Assembly: GCA_016183945.1 (NCBI GenBank)
Contig: JACPDP010000025.1
Coordinates: 29,349-53,641 of the forward strand
Direction of reading: 5' to 3'
Length of the DNA: 24,293 nucleotides
DNA from: Magnetospirillum sp.
GTDB taxonomy: Bacteria > Pseudomonadota > Alphaproteobacteria > Rhodospirillales > Magnetospirillaceae
Under the pieces are notes generated by a model. That model worked only from the letters and a program-made list of their open reading frames with translations, ran no database searches and was not told the DNA's origin. A program made the position numbers and the translations under genes. Shown piece after piece: positions 1-7,368 of this stretch; position 1 is the stretch's first letter, and every line of letters starts with the position of its first letter.

Positions 1-1355
1 CCCTGGCCGGCGGCCGCATCAATACCGACGCCATCGACAATTCGGCCGGGGTCGACACCTCGGACCACGAGGTCAACATCAAGATTCTGCTGGACGAGCC
101 GGTGCGTGCCGGCGAGATGACCGGCAAGCAGCGCGACCGCCTGCTGGGCGAGATGACCGACGACGTCGCCACCCTGGTGCTGCGCGACAACTACCTGCAG
201 ACCCAGGCCATCTCGATGCTGGAGGCGCAGGGGCCGGACATCCTCGACGCCGAGGCCCGTTTCATGCGGCTGCTGGAGAAGGCCGGGCGACTGGACCGCA
301 GCCTGGAATTCCTCCCCGCCGACGAGACCCTGACCGAACGCGCCGCCCACAAGACCGGCCTGACCCGGCCCGAACTGGCGGTGCTGCTGGCCTACGGCAA
401 GATTTGGCTGTACGAGCATGTGCTGCACTCCGACCTGCCCGACGACCCCTTCACCGCCGCCGATCTGGCGCGCTATTTCCCCGCTGCCCTGCGCCGCCGC
501 TTCGCGGCCGACATTCCCCGCCATCGCCTGCGCCGCGAGATCGTCGCCACGGTGGTGACCAACAGCATCGTCAACCGGGTGGGCGGCGCCTTCGTCGCCG
601 ATATCATGGAGCGCAGCGGCCATCTGCCGGCCCAGGTGGCGCGGGCCTATATCGTCGCCCGCGACGCTTTCTCCCTGCGCGAGGTGTGGCGGGCCATCGA
701 GGCGCTCGACGGCCGGGTGGCGGCCGCCGCCCAGACCGCCATGGCCATCGAGGCCAACCGCCTGGTGGAGCGCGCCACCCTGTGGGTGCTGCGCTCGATG
801 CCCTCGCCGTTCTCGCTCGACGCCGCCATCGCCGAGCTGGCCCCCGGCGTCGCCGCTCTCGCCGGGGCATTGCCGACGGTGCTGCCGGCCGATACCGCGG
901 CGGCGGTGGCGGCCCGCGTCGCCCACTTCGTGGCGCAAGGGGTGCCGGAGGCCATGGCGCAACGGGTGGGAAACCTGATCGTGCTGGCCTCGGCCGCCGA
1001 TATCGTGCGCATCGCCAGCCGCACCGGGCTGGCGGTCGAGGCGGCCGGGCAGTTGTACTTCACCGTGGGAGCACGGCTGGGTCTCGGCTGGCTGCGCGCC
1101 TCGGCCGAGCGGCTGTCGGGTCGCGGGCATTGGCAGAAGCTGGCGGCGGCGGCGGCCATCGAGGACCTCTACGGCCATCAGCGCGACCTCACATTGGCAG
1201 TGGCGGCGGCCGGCTCCATCGACGCCTGGAGCGAAACCCGCCGCGCCGCCGTCGACCGTGCCGACACCCTGGTGGCCGAGATCAAGGCGGCGCCGCACAT
1301 CGACCTCGCCATGATCACGGTGGCCAACCGGCAGCTCAGGACGCTGATGGATTGA
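1..1355 (+). CDS. NAD-specific glutamate dehydrogenase, large (about 180 kDa) type, C-terminal part
   Basis: This is the 3' end of a gene that begins before the window. The reading frame is open from base 3 and ends in TGA at 1355. It begins with LAGGRINTDAIDNSAGVDTS, which is typical of the catalytic core of the ~1,600-residue bacterial NAD-glutamate dehydrogenases (Bac_GDH family). These cytoplasmic enzymes oxidatively deaminate glutamate to 2-oxoglutarate and ammonia. The rest is the Ala/Leu/Arg-rich helical C-terminal region of that family. The ATG at 117 is internal and not a start. The gene is housekeeping metabolism and is probably unrelated to the polysaccharide genes that follow. About 450 residues are visible. 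Confidence 0.93.
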   Translation, partial: LAGGRINTDAIDNSAGVDTSDHEVNIKILLDEPVRAGEMTGKQRDRLLGEMTDDVATLVLRDNYLQTQAISMLEAQGPDILDAEARFMRLLEKAGRLDRSLEFLPADETLTERAAHKTGLTRPELAVLLAYGKIWLYEHVLHSDLPDDPFTAADLARYFPAALRRRFAADIPRHRLRREIVATVVTNSIVNRVGGAFVADIMERSGHLPAQVARAYIVARDAFSLREVWRAIEALDGRVAAAAQTAMAIEANRLVERATLWVLRSMPSPFSLDAAIAELAPGVAALAGALPTVLPADTAAAVAARVAHFVAQGVPEAMAQRVGNLIVLASAADIVRIASRTGLAVEAAGQLYFTVGARLGLGWLRASAERLSGRGHWQKLAAAAAIEDLYGHQRDLTLAVAAAGSIDAWSETRRAAVDRADTLVAEIKAAPHIDLAMITVANRQLRTLMD

Positions 1356-1363
1356 TTCCATTC

Positions 1364-1418
1364 ACCGCCAAGGCGCCAAGAGTGATTTTTCTTGGCGTTT
1401 TCTTGGCGTCTTGGCGGT
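1364..1418. repeat. CTTGGCG-type inverted repeat in the intergenic gap
   Basis: Two 18-nt arms lie at 1364-1381 (ACCGCCAAGGCGCCAAGA) and 1401-1418 (TCTTGGCGTCTTGGCGGT). They are reverse complements with one mismatch, around a 19-nt loop. CTTGGCG occurs three times on the right side, starting near 1391, 1402 and 1410. The element fills most of the gap between the glutamate dehydrogenase stop and gmhA. No T-tract follows the stem, so a classical intrinsic terminator is not evident, though the RNA hairpin could still protect or attenuate. Similar CCGCCAAG repeats are dispersed in many bacterial genomes, but copy number cannot be judged here. Confidence 0.7.
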
Positions 1419-1453
1419 AAAACCTTTCCGTTGACCGTTTCCGGAGACCACCC

Positions 1454-2047
1454 ATGGATGCCGCCCAGTTCCTCGACGCCCAGTTCTCCGAGCATGCCGA
1501 ATTGGTGGACCGCACCCGCCTCGCCGTGCGCGAGCCTTTCATCCGGCTGGTGGGAGCCTGCATCGCCTGCCTCGACATGGGCGGCAAAATTCTGTTCTTC
1601 GGCAACGGCGGCAGCGCCGCCGACGCGCAGCACCTGGCGGCCGAGCTGGTGGTGCGCTACCGCCGCAACCGCAAGGCCCTGGCGGCGCTGGCCCTGACCA
1701 CCGACACCTCGACGCTGACCGCCTGCTCCAACGATTTCGCCTACGAGGACATCTTCGCCCGTCAGGTGGAGGCCCTGGCCCGGCCGGGCGACGTCTGCAT
1801 CGGCATCTCCACCTCGGGCAAAAGCCCCAACGTCCTGAAGGCGCTGAAGGCGGCCCGCGAGATCGGCGCCATTCCCGGCGGCTTGTCCGGCGGCACCGGC
1901 GCCCTGATGGTGGGCGTGGCCGATCCCCTGCTGGTGGTGCCCTCGCCCGTCACCGCCCGCATCCAGGAGATGCACATCCTGCTGGGTCACGCCCTGTGCG
2001 ACCTGGTGGAGCAACTGGCGGCTCCCGGCGCCGCACTGGCGCATTAG
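1454..2047 (+). CDS. gmhA: Phosphoheptose isomerase (sedoheptulose-7-phosphate isomerase)
   Basis: This 197-residue single-SIS-domain protein is of normal GmhA length. GmhA converts sedoheptulose 7-phosphate to glycero-manno-heptose 7-phosphate, the first step toward LPS heptose, in the cytoplasm. The phosphate loop FGNGGSAADAQH is followed by LAAEL, giving the His and Glu of the known GmhA metal site. ISTSGKSPNVLKAL is the second sugar-phosphate loop. RIQEMHILLGH near the C-terminus supplies the Gln and His ligands. The start is supported by GGAG at 1443-1446, seven bases before the ATG. The next gene, cysQ, begins three bases after the stop. No gmhB or hldE is in the window. Confidence 0.9.
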   Translation: MDAAQFLDAQFSEHAELVDRTRLAVREPFIRLVGACIACLDMGGKILFFGNGGSAADAQHLAAELVVRYRRNRKALAALALTTDTSTLTACSNDFAYEDIFARQVEALARPGDVCIGISTSGKSPNVLKALKAAREIGAIPGGLSGGTGALMVGVADPLLVVPSPVTARIQEMHILLGHALCDLVEQLAAPGAALAH

Positions 2048-2049
2048 GA

Positions 2050-2835
2050 ATGGACATGCTGCCGTCCGACCTCTCGTCCCTGCTGCCTCCCCTGGAAGAC
2101 CTGGCGCGGCGGGCCGGTGCCGTCATCATGGAGATCTACGGCACCGATTTCGTGGCCCGCGCCAAGGCCGACACCTCGCCGGTCACCGAGGCGGACGAGC
2201 GGGCCGAGGCCGTCATCCTGCCCGAATTGGCCCGCCTCCTCCCCGGGGTTGCCATCGTCGCCGAGGAGGCGTCGGCCGCCGGCCGCACCCCCGACATCGA
2301 CGGCGGCCGCCCGTTCTGGCTGGTGGACCCGCTGGACGGCACCAAGGAGTTCGTCAAGCGCAACGGCGACTTCACCGTCAACATCGGGCTGATCGTCGCC
2401 GGTGTGCCGGCCCTCGGCGTGGTGCTGGCCCCGGCGCGGGGGCTGCTGTGGTCGGGTGCCGGCAAGGGTACCGCCTCGGCGGTGGACGCCGGCGGGTCGC
2501 GCCGCGCCATCGCTTGCCGGCCAAGGCCGGCGCGGGGCGCGGTGGTGGTGACCAGCCGCTCCCACAACAATCCCGAGGCCCTGGCGGCATGGATGGCGGC
2601 CTATCCCGAGGCGACGCTGGATTTTGCCGGCTCGTCGCTGAAGTTCTGCAAGGTGGCCGAGGGCAGCGCCGACTTCTACCCCCGTTTCGGCCCGACCTGC
2701 GAATGGGACACCGCCGCCGCCCACGCGGTGCTGCGGGCCGCCGGCGGCCGCATCGAGACCTTCGACGGCAGACCGCTGGCCTACGGCAAGCCGAAGTTCC
2801 TCAACCCCGACTTTCTGGCCCGTGGCGGGGAATAG
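2050..2835 (+). CDS. cysQ: 3'(2'),5'-bisphosphate nucleotidase CysQ (inositol monophosphatase superfamily)
   Basis: This 261-residue protein is the usual length for CysQ, which hydrolyses 3'-phosphoadenosine 5'-phosphate to AMP and so clears the by-product of sulfation and sulfate assimilation. Mg-dependent phosphatase motifs are visible in order: KADTSPVTEAD near residue 38, an acidic pair in VAEEAS near 74, WLVDPLDGTKEF near 95, and CEWDTAAAHAVLRAAGG near 216. ATG 2050 is chosen over in-frame upstream codons because the preceding frame lies inside gmhA. Its placement after gmhA suggests co-transcription. A link to sulfated glycan is possible, but no sulfotransferase is visible. Confidence 0.9.
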   Translation: MDMLPSDLSSLLPPLEDLARRAGAVIMEIYGTDFVARAKADTSPVTEADERAEAVILPELARLLPGVAIVAEEASAAGRTPDIDGGRPFWLVDPLDGTKEFVKRNGDFTVNIGLIVAGVPALGVVLAPARGLLWSGAGKGTASAVDAGGSRRAIACRPRPARGAVVVTSRSHNNPEALAAWMAAYPEATLDFAGSSLKFCKVAEGSADFYPRFGPTCEWDTAAAHAVLRAAGGRIETFDGRPLAYGKPKFLNPDFLARGGE

Positions 2836-2843
2836 GGGGCTTG

Positions 2844-3024
2844 CAGGGCAATCGGGTGAAGGACTATGTTCCTTTGGCGCATTCGTCATCCCCGCGAAGG
2901 CGGGGATCCATGCTGCGAGCACGAATCCACGGCTCACGAATCGCTTGTCCCCACCATGGATCCCCGCCTTCGCGGGGATGACGATCCTTGTCTGAGGATG
3001 TTGTTCCTTGACCCGATTGCCCTG
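2844..3024. repeat. Nested inverted-repeat element (REPIN/MITE-like), about 181 bp
   Basis: An outer inverted pair of 20 nt lies at 2844-2863 and 3005-3024 with one mismatch. An inner perfect 30-nt pair lies at 2883-2912 and 2955-2984, separated by 42 nt. Each inner arm contains its own short hairpin, ATCCCCGC-GAAG-GCGGGGAT at 2888-2907 and its inverse at 2960-2979. This is the layout of a doublet of REP hairpins in opposite orientation. The translated signature of this repeat (IPAKAGIH / WIPAFAGMT) is familiar from many proteobacterial genomes. The element sits between cysQ and the sxtJ-like gene and could form a strong RNA stem after cysQ. No RAYT transposase is visible. Confidence 0.85.
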
Positions 3025-3043
3025 AGGGGGCTTGCCTTCCGTC

Positions 3044-3072
3044 TTGGTCATTGAAGCGCCCTATGCTAGAAG
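3044..3072 (+). promoter_or_regulatory. Possible promoter upstream of the sxtJ-like gene
   Basis: TTGGTC at 3044-3049 and TAGAAG at 3067-3072 are separated by 17 bases, just after the REP-like element and about 35 bases before the ATG at 3106. The overlapping hexamer TATGCT at 3062-3067 could also act as a -10. Both matches to the sigma-70 consensus are weak. Position is the main support. Confidence 0.2.
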
Positions 3073-3105
3073 TCGCCCATCGTTGACAGCCCCCATGGAC
3101 CCCCG

Positions 3106-3540
3106 ATGAGCAGGCCGTCTGGAACCCACGAAGCGCTGTCGCACGGCCGCCAGGTCGAAATGGGCTCGGATCGCGCCTTCGGCGTGGTGTTCGGCGTGGT
3201 GTTCGTCCTGGTGGCGCTGTGGCCGCTGAAGGATGGCGGCGAGGCCCGCCCGTAGGCCGGCATTGTCGCCATCCTGTTCCTGGCGGTGGCCCTGATCCGT
3301 CCCCGGCTGCTCACGCCGTTGAACCGGCTGTGGTTCCTGGTCGGCCTGGCGCTGCACCACGTGGTGACGCCGCTGGTGATGGGGTTGCTGTTCTTCCTGA
3401 CCATTACCCCCGTGGCGCTGATCATGCGCGCCCGCGGCAAGAACCTGCTGACCCTCAAGCGCGATCCGGCCGCCGCCAGCTATTGGATTCACCGTCAACC
3501 ACCCGGCCCCGCGCCCGACACCATGCGGCGGCAGTTCTAG
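3106..3540 (+). pseudogene. SxtJ-family membrane protein gene interrupted by an in-frame amber codon
   Basis: Reading from ATG 3106 gives a frame with SDRAFGVVFGVVF and ALWPL, typical of SxtJ-like small membrane proteins, then a TAG at codon 50 (3253-3255). The same frame continues without another stop to 3540. It retains family features: a second hydrophobic stretch, LIRPRLLTPLNRLWF, a third hydrophobic segment, and SYWIHRQPPGP near the end. Without the stop the product would be 144 residues, normal for the family. The local context (ARP-stop-AG) suggests a TGG tryptophan codon changed to TAG. Translation could restart at GTG 3286, but that product would lack the N-terminal part. No clear ribosome site precedes 3106. 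SxtJ-like genes usually neighbour a DUF5989 gene and a carbamoyltransferase, as here. Their function is unknown. Confidence 0.8.
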
Positions 3541-3544
3541 GAGG
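3539..3544 (+). promoter_or_regulatory. Strong ribosome binding site that fixes a TTG start
   Basis: AGGAGG overlaps the TAG stop of the sxtJ-like gene and lies seven bases before TTG 3552. It fixes the start of the following ORF at the first residue of a DUF5989-type sequence and rules out the longer upstream reading, which would lie out of frame inside the sxtJ-like gene. Confidence 0.75.
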
Positions 3545-3551
3545 CTTTGCC

Positions 3552-5393
3552 TTGTCGTTCCTCGTCGAGCTGTGGGCGTTCCTGCGTGAGCGCAAGAAGT
3601 TCTGGCTGCTGCCCATTCTGGTGATGATGGTGGTGTTCGGTGGATTGATCGTGCTGTCCCAGGGCTCTGCGGTGGGTTTCCCCGAGCACGCCGTCGCCTA
3701 TTGCCTCGGCGAGGCCGGCATCACCCTGGAGCAGGTGGATTTCGTCGTCTTCTACGACAAGCCGTTCCTCAAGTTCGAGCGCCTGCTGGAAACCTATGTC
3801 GCCTTCGCGCCGCGGGGCTTCCGCTCGTTCAAGACCGCGATGCCGGTGTGGCTGAAGGAAAAGCTGTTCCAGAAGGATCTGCTGGCGCGCGAACTCAAGC
3901 GCTTCGCGCCCACATTCGACTGGATCAACCGGCTGCTGTTCGCCGAGCACCACCTCAGCCACGCCGCCTCGGCCTTCTTCCCCTCGCCCTTCGACGAGGC
4001 GGCGGTGCTGACCATGGACGGGGTCGGCGAATGGACCACGTCCTCGCTGGCCATGGGCTCCGGCAACCGGCTGGAGATCCAGCGCGAGCTGCACTTCCCC
4101 CATTCGCTGGGGCTGCTCTACTCCGCCTTCACCTACTACACCGGCTTCAAGGTCAATTCGGGCGAGTACAAGGTGATGGGCCTGGCGCCCTATGGCGAGT
4201 CGAAATACGCGCAGCTCATTCTCGACAAGATCATCGACGTCAAGTCGGACGGCAGCTTCCATCTCGATCAGTCCTATTTCGACTACTGCACCGGTCTGAC
4301 CATGACCAACGACCGGTTCGCCGCCCTGTTCGGCCAGCCGGTGCGCCGCGCCGATCAGCCGTTGACCCAGTTCCACATGGACATCGCCGCCTCGGTGCAG
4401 GCGGTGACCGAGGAGGTGGTGCTGCGGCTGGCCCGCTCGATCCGGGCCGAGACCGGCGCCCGGAACCTGTGCCTGGCCGGCGGCGTGGCGCTGAACTGCG
4501 TCGCCAACGGCCGTGTGCTGCGGGCCGGCATCTTCGACAACATCTGGATTCAGCCGGCGGCCGGTGATGCCGGCGGGGCCTTGGGCGCCGCCCTGGCCGG
4601 CCACTATCTGTTCAAGGGCCAGCCGCGAACGGTGACGCCGGGCAGGGACGCCATGCGCGGCTCCTATCTCGGGCCTGCGTTCAGCCAGGACGAGATCGAG
4701 CGGCGCCTGACCGCCGCCGGCGCCCGCTTCACCGTGCTGGCCGAGGACGAGATCACCGCCAGCACCGCCCAGGCCCTGGCCGACGAGAAGGCGGTGGGCT
4801 GGATGCAGGGGCGGATGGAGTTCGGGCCGCGTGCCTTGGGCGGGCGCTCCATCCTGGGTGACCCGCGCTCGGCCACCATGCAGAAGGTGCTGAACCTCAA
4901 GGTGAAGTACCGCGAGAGCTTCCGCCCCTTCGCCCCCTCGGTGCTGAGGGAAGACGTGGCCGAGTGGTTCGAACTGGACGGCGATTCGCCCTACATGCTG
5001 CTGGTGGCGCCGGTGCAGGACGGTCGCCGCCGCCCCATGACGGCGGACGAGGAGGCGCTGTTCGGCATCGACAAGCTGAACGTGCAGCGCTCCGACATTC
5101 CGGCGGTGACCCATGTGGATTATTCCGCTCGCGTGCAGACCGTCCACGCCGACACCAATCCGCGTTACCACGCCCTGATCAGCCGCTTCAAGGCGCTGAC
5201 GGGATGCCCGGTGGTGGTCAACACCAGCTTCAACGTGCGCGGCGAACCCATCGTCTGCAGCCCGGAGGATGCCTTCCGCTGCTTCATGGGCAGCGAGATC
5301 GAGGTGCTGGTGGTGGGCAACTGCTTCCTGGTCAAGGACGACCAGGACCCGGCGCTGAAGCTGGACTACAAGAACGCCTTCGAGCTGGATTAG
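3552..5393 (+). CDS. DUF5989 segment fused in frame to an N-terminally truncated carbamoyltransferase
   Basis: The 613-residue ORF starts at TTG with a strong ribosome site. Residues 1-41 (SFLVELWAFLRERKKFWLLP, then a hydrophobic helix ending LSQGSAV) match the small DUF5989/SxtK-like membrane protein, which normally ends a few residues later. At residue 42 the sequence passes directly into GFPEHAVAYCLGEAGI, about 40-45 residues inside a NodU/CmcH-type carbamoyltransferase. Those enzymes transfer carbamoyl from carbamoyl phosphate to sugars. The rest is complete: the metal-binding His pair in EHHLSHAASAF (133 and 137), VLTMDGVGEW, the C-terminal domain with FGPRALGGRSILGDPR near 424, and NTSFNVRGEPIV. 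What is missing is the first strand pair and turn of the Kae1-like fold (usually beginning ILGISxxxHD). The product is therefore probably inactive and oddly membrane-anchored. The reading frame itself is open. Confidence 0.85.
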   Translation: MSFLVELWAFLRERKKFWLLPILVMMVVFGGLIVLSQGSAVGFPEHAVAYCLGEAGITLEQVDFVVFYDKPFLKFERLLETYVAFAPRGFRSFKTAMPVWLKEKLFQKDLLARELKRFAPTFDWINRLLFAEHHLSHAASAFFPSPFDEAAVLTMDGVGEWTTSSLAMGSGNRLEIQRELHFPHSLGLLYSAFTYYTGFKVNSGEYKVMGLAPYGESKYAQLILDKIIDVKSDGSFHLDQSYFDYCTGLTMTNDRFAALFGQPVRRADQPLTQFHMDIAASVQAVTEEVVLRLARSIRAETGARNLCLAGGVALNCVANGRVLRAGIFDNIWIQPAAGDAGGALGAALAGHYLFKGQPRTVTPGRDAMRGSYLGPAFSQDEIERRLTAAGARFTVLAEDEITASTAQALADEKAVGWMQGRMEFGPRALGGRSILGDPRSATMQKVLNLKVKYRESFRPFAPSVLREDVAEWFELDGDSPYMLLVAPVQDGRRRPMTADEEALFGIDKLNVQRSDIPAVTHVDYSARVQTVHADTNPRYHALISRFKALTGCPVVVNTSFNVRGEPIVCSPEDAFRCFMGSEIEVLVVGNCFLVKDDQDPALKLDYKNAFELD

Positions 5394-5963
5394 TTAGAGC
5401 GGCAGCGTCAGCTTGCCCTGCCGCCACAGGCTTCTCAACGCCACCGCAACCGCGCGGGCGTCGAACAGGGCATCGTGGCCGCGACCGCTTTGGGGCAGAC
5501 CGAACAGCTCGGGGATTTCAAAACTCATGGGCCGATAGCCGTCCAGGGCGGCGGCGATGCGGAACTCGACGTTGACGCAACGGTGGGACAACGGGTGATC
5601 AAGGCCCGCCAGCCGGCAGTTCTCCGCAATGACCCCGCCGTCGTCGCCGTTGGACGCCAACGGCAACCCAGGTTCGGCGAAGGCATGCAGGCGGGCCAGC
5701 GCTTCGGCGATGTCGACGCCCTCCTTGTCGAGGCGGGCCTGGCTCAGGCCGGTCAGGCGGGTGAAATAGTCCGAAAGCCGCGGATTGATCCGCGGCCGGA
5801 CCATGACCTCGAGCGCCGCCAGCTCCTGGAACTCCGCCGACAGTGCCACGGCCCCGATCTGGACGATCTCACGATGCTCATCGGGTCCATCCCAATCTCG
5901 CGCCAGCGAGCCTTCCCAGCAGGTATATTCCAAATCGTAGACGACGACGGCCGGGTCAGCCAT
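5394..5963 (-). CDS. DEDDh-family 3'-5' exonuclease
   Basis: This 189-residue protein resembles the RNase T / DnaQ exonuclease fold. YDLEYT near residue 9 supplies the Asp-x-Glu of motif Exo I. HREIVQIGAVAL is the usual following strand. A mid-protein Asp lies in ASNGDDGGVI. GHDALFDARAVAVAL near the C-terminus carries the HxxxxD of Exo III. The ATG at 5963 is chosen because it overlaps the manC stop in ATGGCTGA. The substrate (RNA or DNA ends) cannot be told from sequence. The gene is the last of the minus-strand GDP-sugar operon, an odd place for a nuclease. It ends immediately beside the carbamoyltransferase stop, tail to tail with no gap. Confidence 0.85.
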   Translation of the reverse strand: MADPAVVVYDLEYTCWEGSLARDWDGPDEHREIVQIGAVALSAEFQELAALEVMVRPRINPRLSDYFTRLTGLSQARLDKEGVDIAEALARLHAFAEPGLPLASNGDDGGVIAENCRLAGLDHPLSHRCVNVEFRIAAALDGYRPMSFEIPELFGLPQSGRGHDALFDARAVAVALRSLWRQGKLTLPL

Positions 5964-7368
5964 CGGCGCGGCCATAGACGTCGTCCATGCGCACGATGTC
6001 GTCCTCGCCGACATACTCGCCCGACTGCACCTCGATCATCCGCAGCGGCACCTTGCCGGGGTTCTCGACGCGGTGCACCGTGCCGGCGGGGATGAAGGTC
6101 GACTCGTTCTCGCGTAGCTGGAAGCGGTCGTCGCCGCGGGTGACCAGGGCGGTGCCGGTGACCACCACCCAATGCTCGCTGCGGTGCCAGTGTTTCTGCA
6201 GGGATAGTTTCGCCTGCGGATCGACCTGGAGGCGCTTGACGCGGAAGCGCGGCCCCTCGTCGATGGTCTGGAACCAGCCCCAGGGGCGCCAGGTGCGCGA
6301 GCCCTGGATGGCCTCGGGGCGGCCCCTGGCCTTCAGTGCCTCGACGATGGCCTTGACGTCCTGGTCGTGGGCCTTGTCGGCCACCAGCACGGCGTCGTCG
6401 GTGGCCACCACCACCAGATTGTCGAGCCCGACGGCGGCCACCAGGCGGCCCTCGCTGCGCAGGTAAGAGTTACGGCTGCCGACGGCGACCACGTCGCCCA
6501 GCACCACGTTGCCGTTGCCATCCTGCGGGCTCTCCTGCCACAGGGCCGACCACGAGCCGATGTCGGACCAGCCCATTTCCACCGGCACCACCGCGGCCCG
6601 GGTGGTGTGCTCCATCACGGCGTAGTCGATGGACCGGCCGTTGAGGGCGGCGAAGGCGGTCTCGCCGAGACGGAAGAAGAACAGGTCGCGGGCGCCCTCG
6701 GCCAGGGCGCGGCGGCAGCCGTCCACCATGGCGGGGTCGCGCGCGGCCAGTTCGTCGAGGTAGAGCCGGGCGGGGAACAGGAAGATGCCGCTGTTCCAGG
6801 TGTAGTCGCCCGAGGCGACATAGGCCTCGGCGGTGGCGAGGTCGGGCTTCTCGACGAAGCGCTCCACCACGTAGCCGTCACCCAGCGCCGCGCCGCGCTT
6901 GATGTAGCCGTAGCCGGTGTTGGGGCCGGTGGGGCGGATGCCGAAGGTGACCAGCCGGCCCTGGCGGGCCAGCGGCACCGCGGCCTTGACCGCCCGGGCG
7001 AAGGCGTCGTCGTCGCGCACCATGTGGTCGGACGGCATCACCAGCATCAGGGCGTCGGCCTCGCCCTCCAACAGCAGCGCCGAGACCGCCGCCGCCGGGG
7101 CGGTGTTGCGGCCCATGGGCTCGATGACCACGGCGCGCGGCTCGACGCCGATCTCGCGCATCTGCTCGGCGACGATGAAGCGGTGCTCGTGGTTGCACAC
7201 CACGATGGGGGCGGCACCGACCCGCCGGGCGGTGTCTTGCAACAGGGTGCGCTTAGAATACAGCGGCAGCAACTGCTTGGGCCGCAACTCGCGCGACAGC
7301 GGCCACAGGCGGGTGCCGGCGCCGCCCGACAGAATGACGGGGACGATGTTGGCCCAGGGTTCAGCCAT
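5956..7368 (-). CDS. manC: Mannose-1-phosphate guanylyltransferase / mannose-6-phosphate isomerase (type II, bifunctional)
   Basis: This 470-residue protein is the normal length for ManC/AlgA. The N-terminal nucleotidyltransferase begins VPVILSGGAGTRLWPLSREL and RPKQLLPL, the GTP-binding signature. FVEKPDLATAEAYVASGDYTWNSG follows at mid-domain. The C-terminal cupin (about residues 350-465) has PWGWFQTID, KLSLQKHWHRSEHWVVVTGTA and FIPAGTVHRVEN, giving the metal ligands of the isomerase half. The product makes GDP-mannose from mannose 1-phosphate and can interconvert fructose 6-phosphate and mannose 6-phosphate. The start at 7368 lies in ATGGCTGA, overlapping the fcl stop. It works with fcl to supply GDP-fucose, although the intervening dehydratase is not in the window. 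Confidence 0.93.
   Translation of the reverse strand: MAEPWANIVPVILSGGAGTRLWPLSRELRPKQLLPLYSKRTLLQDTARRVGAAPIVVCNHEHRFIVAEQMREIGVEPRAVVIEPMGRNTAPAAAVSALLLEGEADALMLVMPSDHMVRDDDAFARAVKAAVPLARQGRLVTFGIRPTGPNTGYGYIKRGAALGDGYVVERFVEKPDLATAEAYVASGDYTWNSGIFLFPARLYLDELAARDPAMVDGCRRALAEGARDLFFFRLGETAFAALNGRSIDYAVMEHTTRAAVVPVEMGWSDIGSWSALWQESPQDGNGNVVLGDVVAVGSRNSYLRSEGRLVAAVGLDNLVVVATDDAVLVADKAHDQDVKAIVEALKARGRPEAIQGSRTWRPWGWFQTIDEGPRFRVKRLQVDPQAKLSLQKHWHRSEHWVVVTGTALVTRGDDRFQLRENESTFIPAGTVHRVENPGKVPLRMIEVQSGEYVGEDDIVRMDDVYGRADG

Noticed and set aside
2044..3051. A 335-codon open frame on the minus strand with IPAKAGIHGG and WIPAFAGMT
   Set aside because: It is antisense to cysQ, and the recognisable part is just the translation of the REP-like inverted repeat.
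3219..3551. A longer start for the carbamoyltransferase ORF
   Set aside because: The extension runs out of frame through the sxtJ-like gene, while a strong ribosome site and DUF5989 similarity fix the start at TTG 3552.
3537..5171. A 544-codon minus-strand frame opposite the carbamoyltransferase
   Set aside because: It has shadow composition, no motifs and no ribosome site, and the opposite strand encodes clear family motifs.
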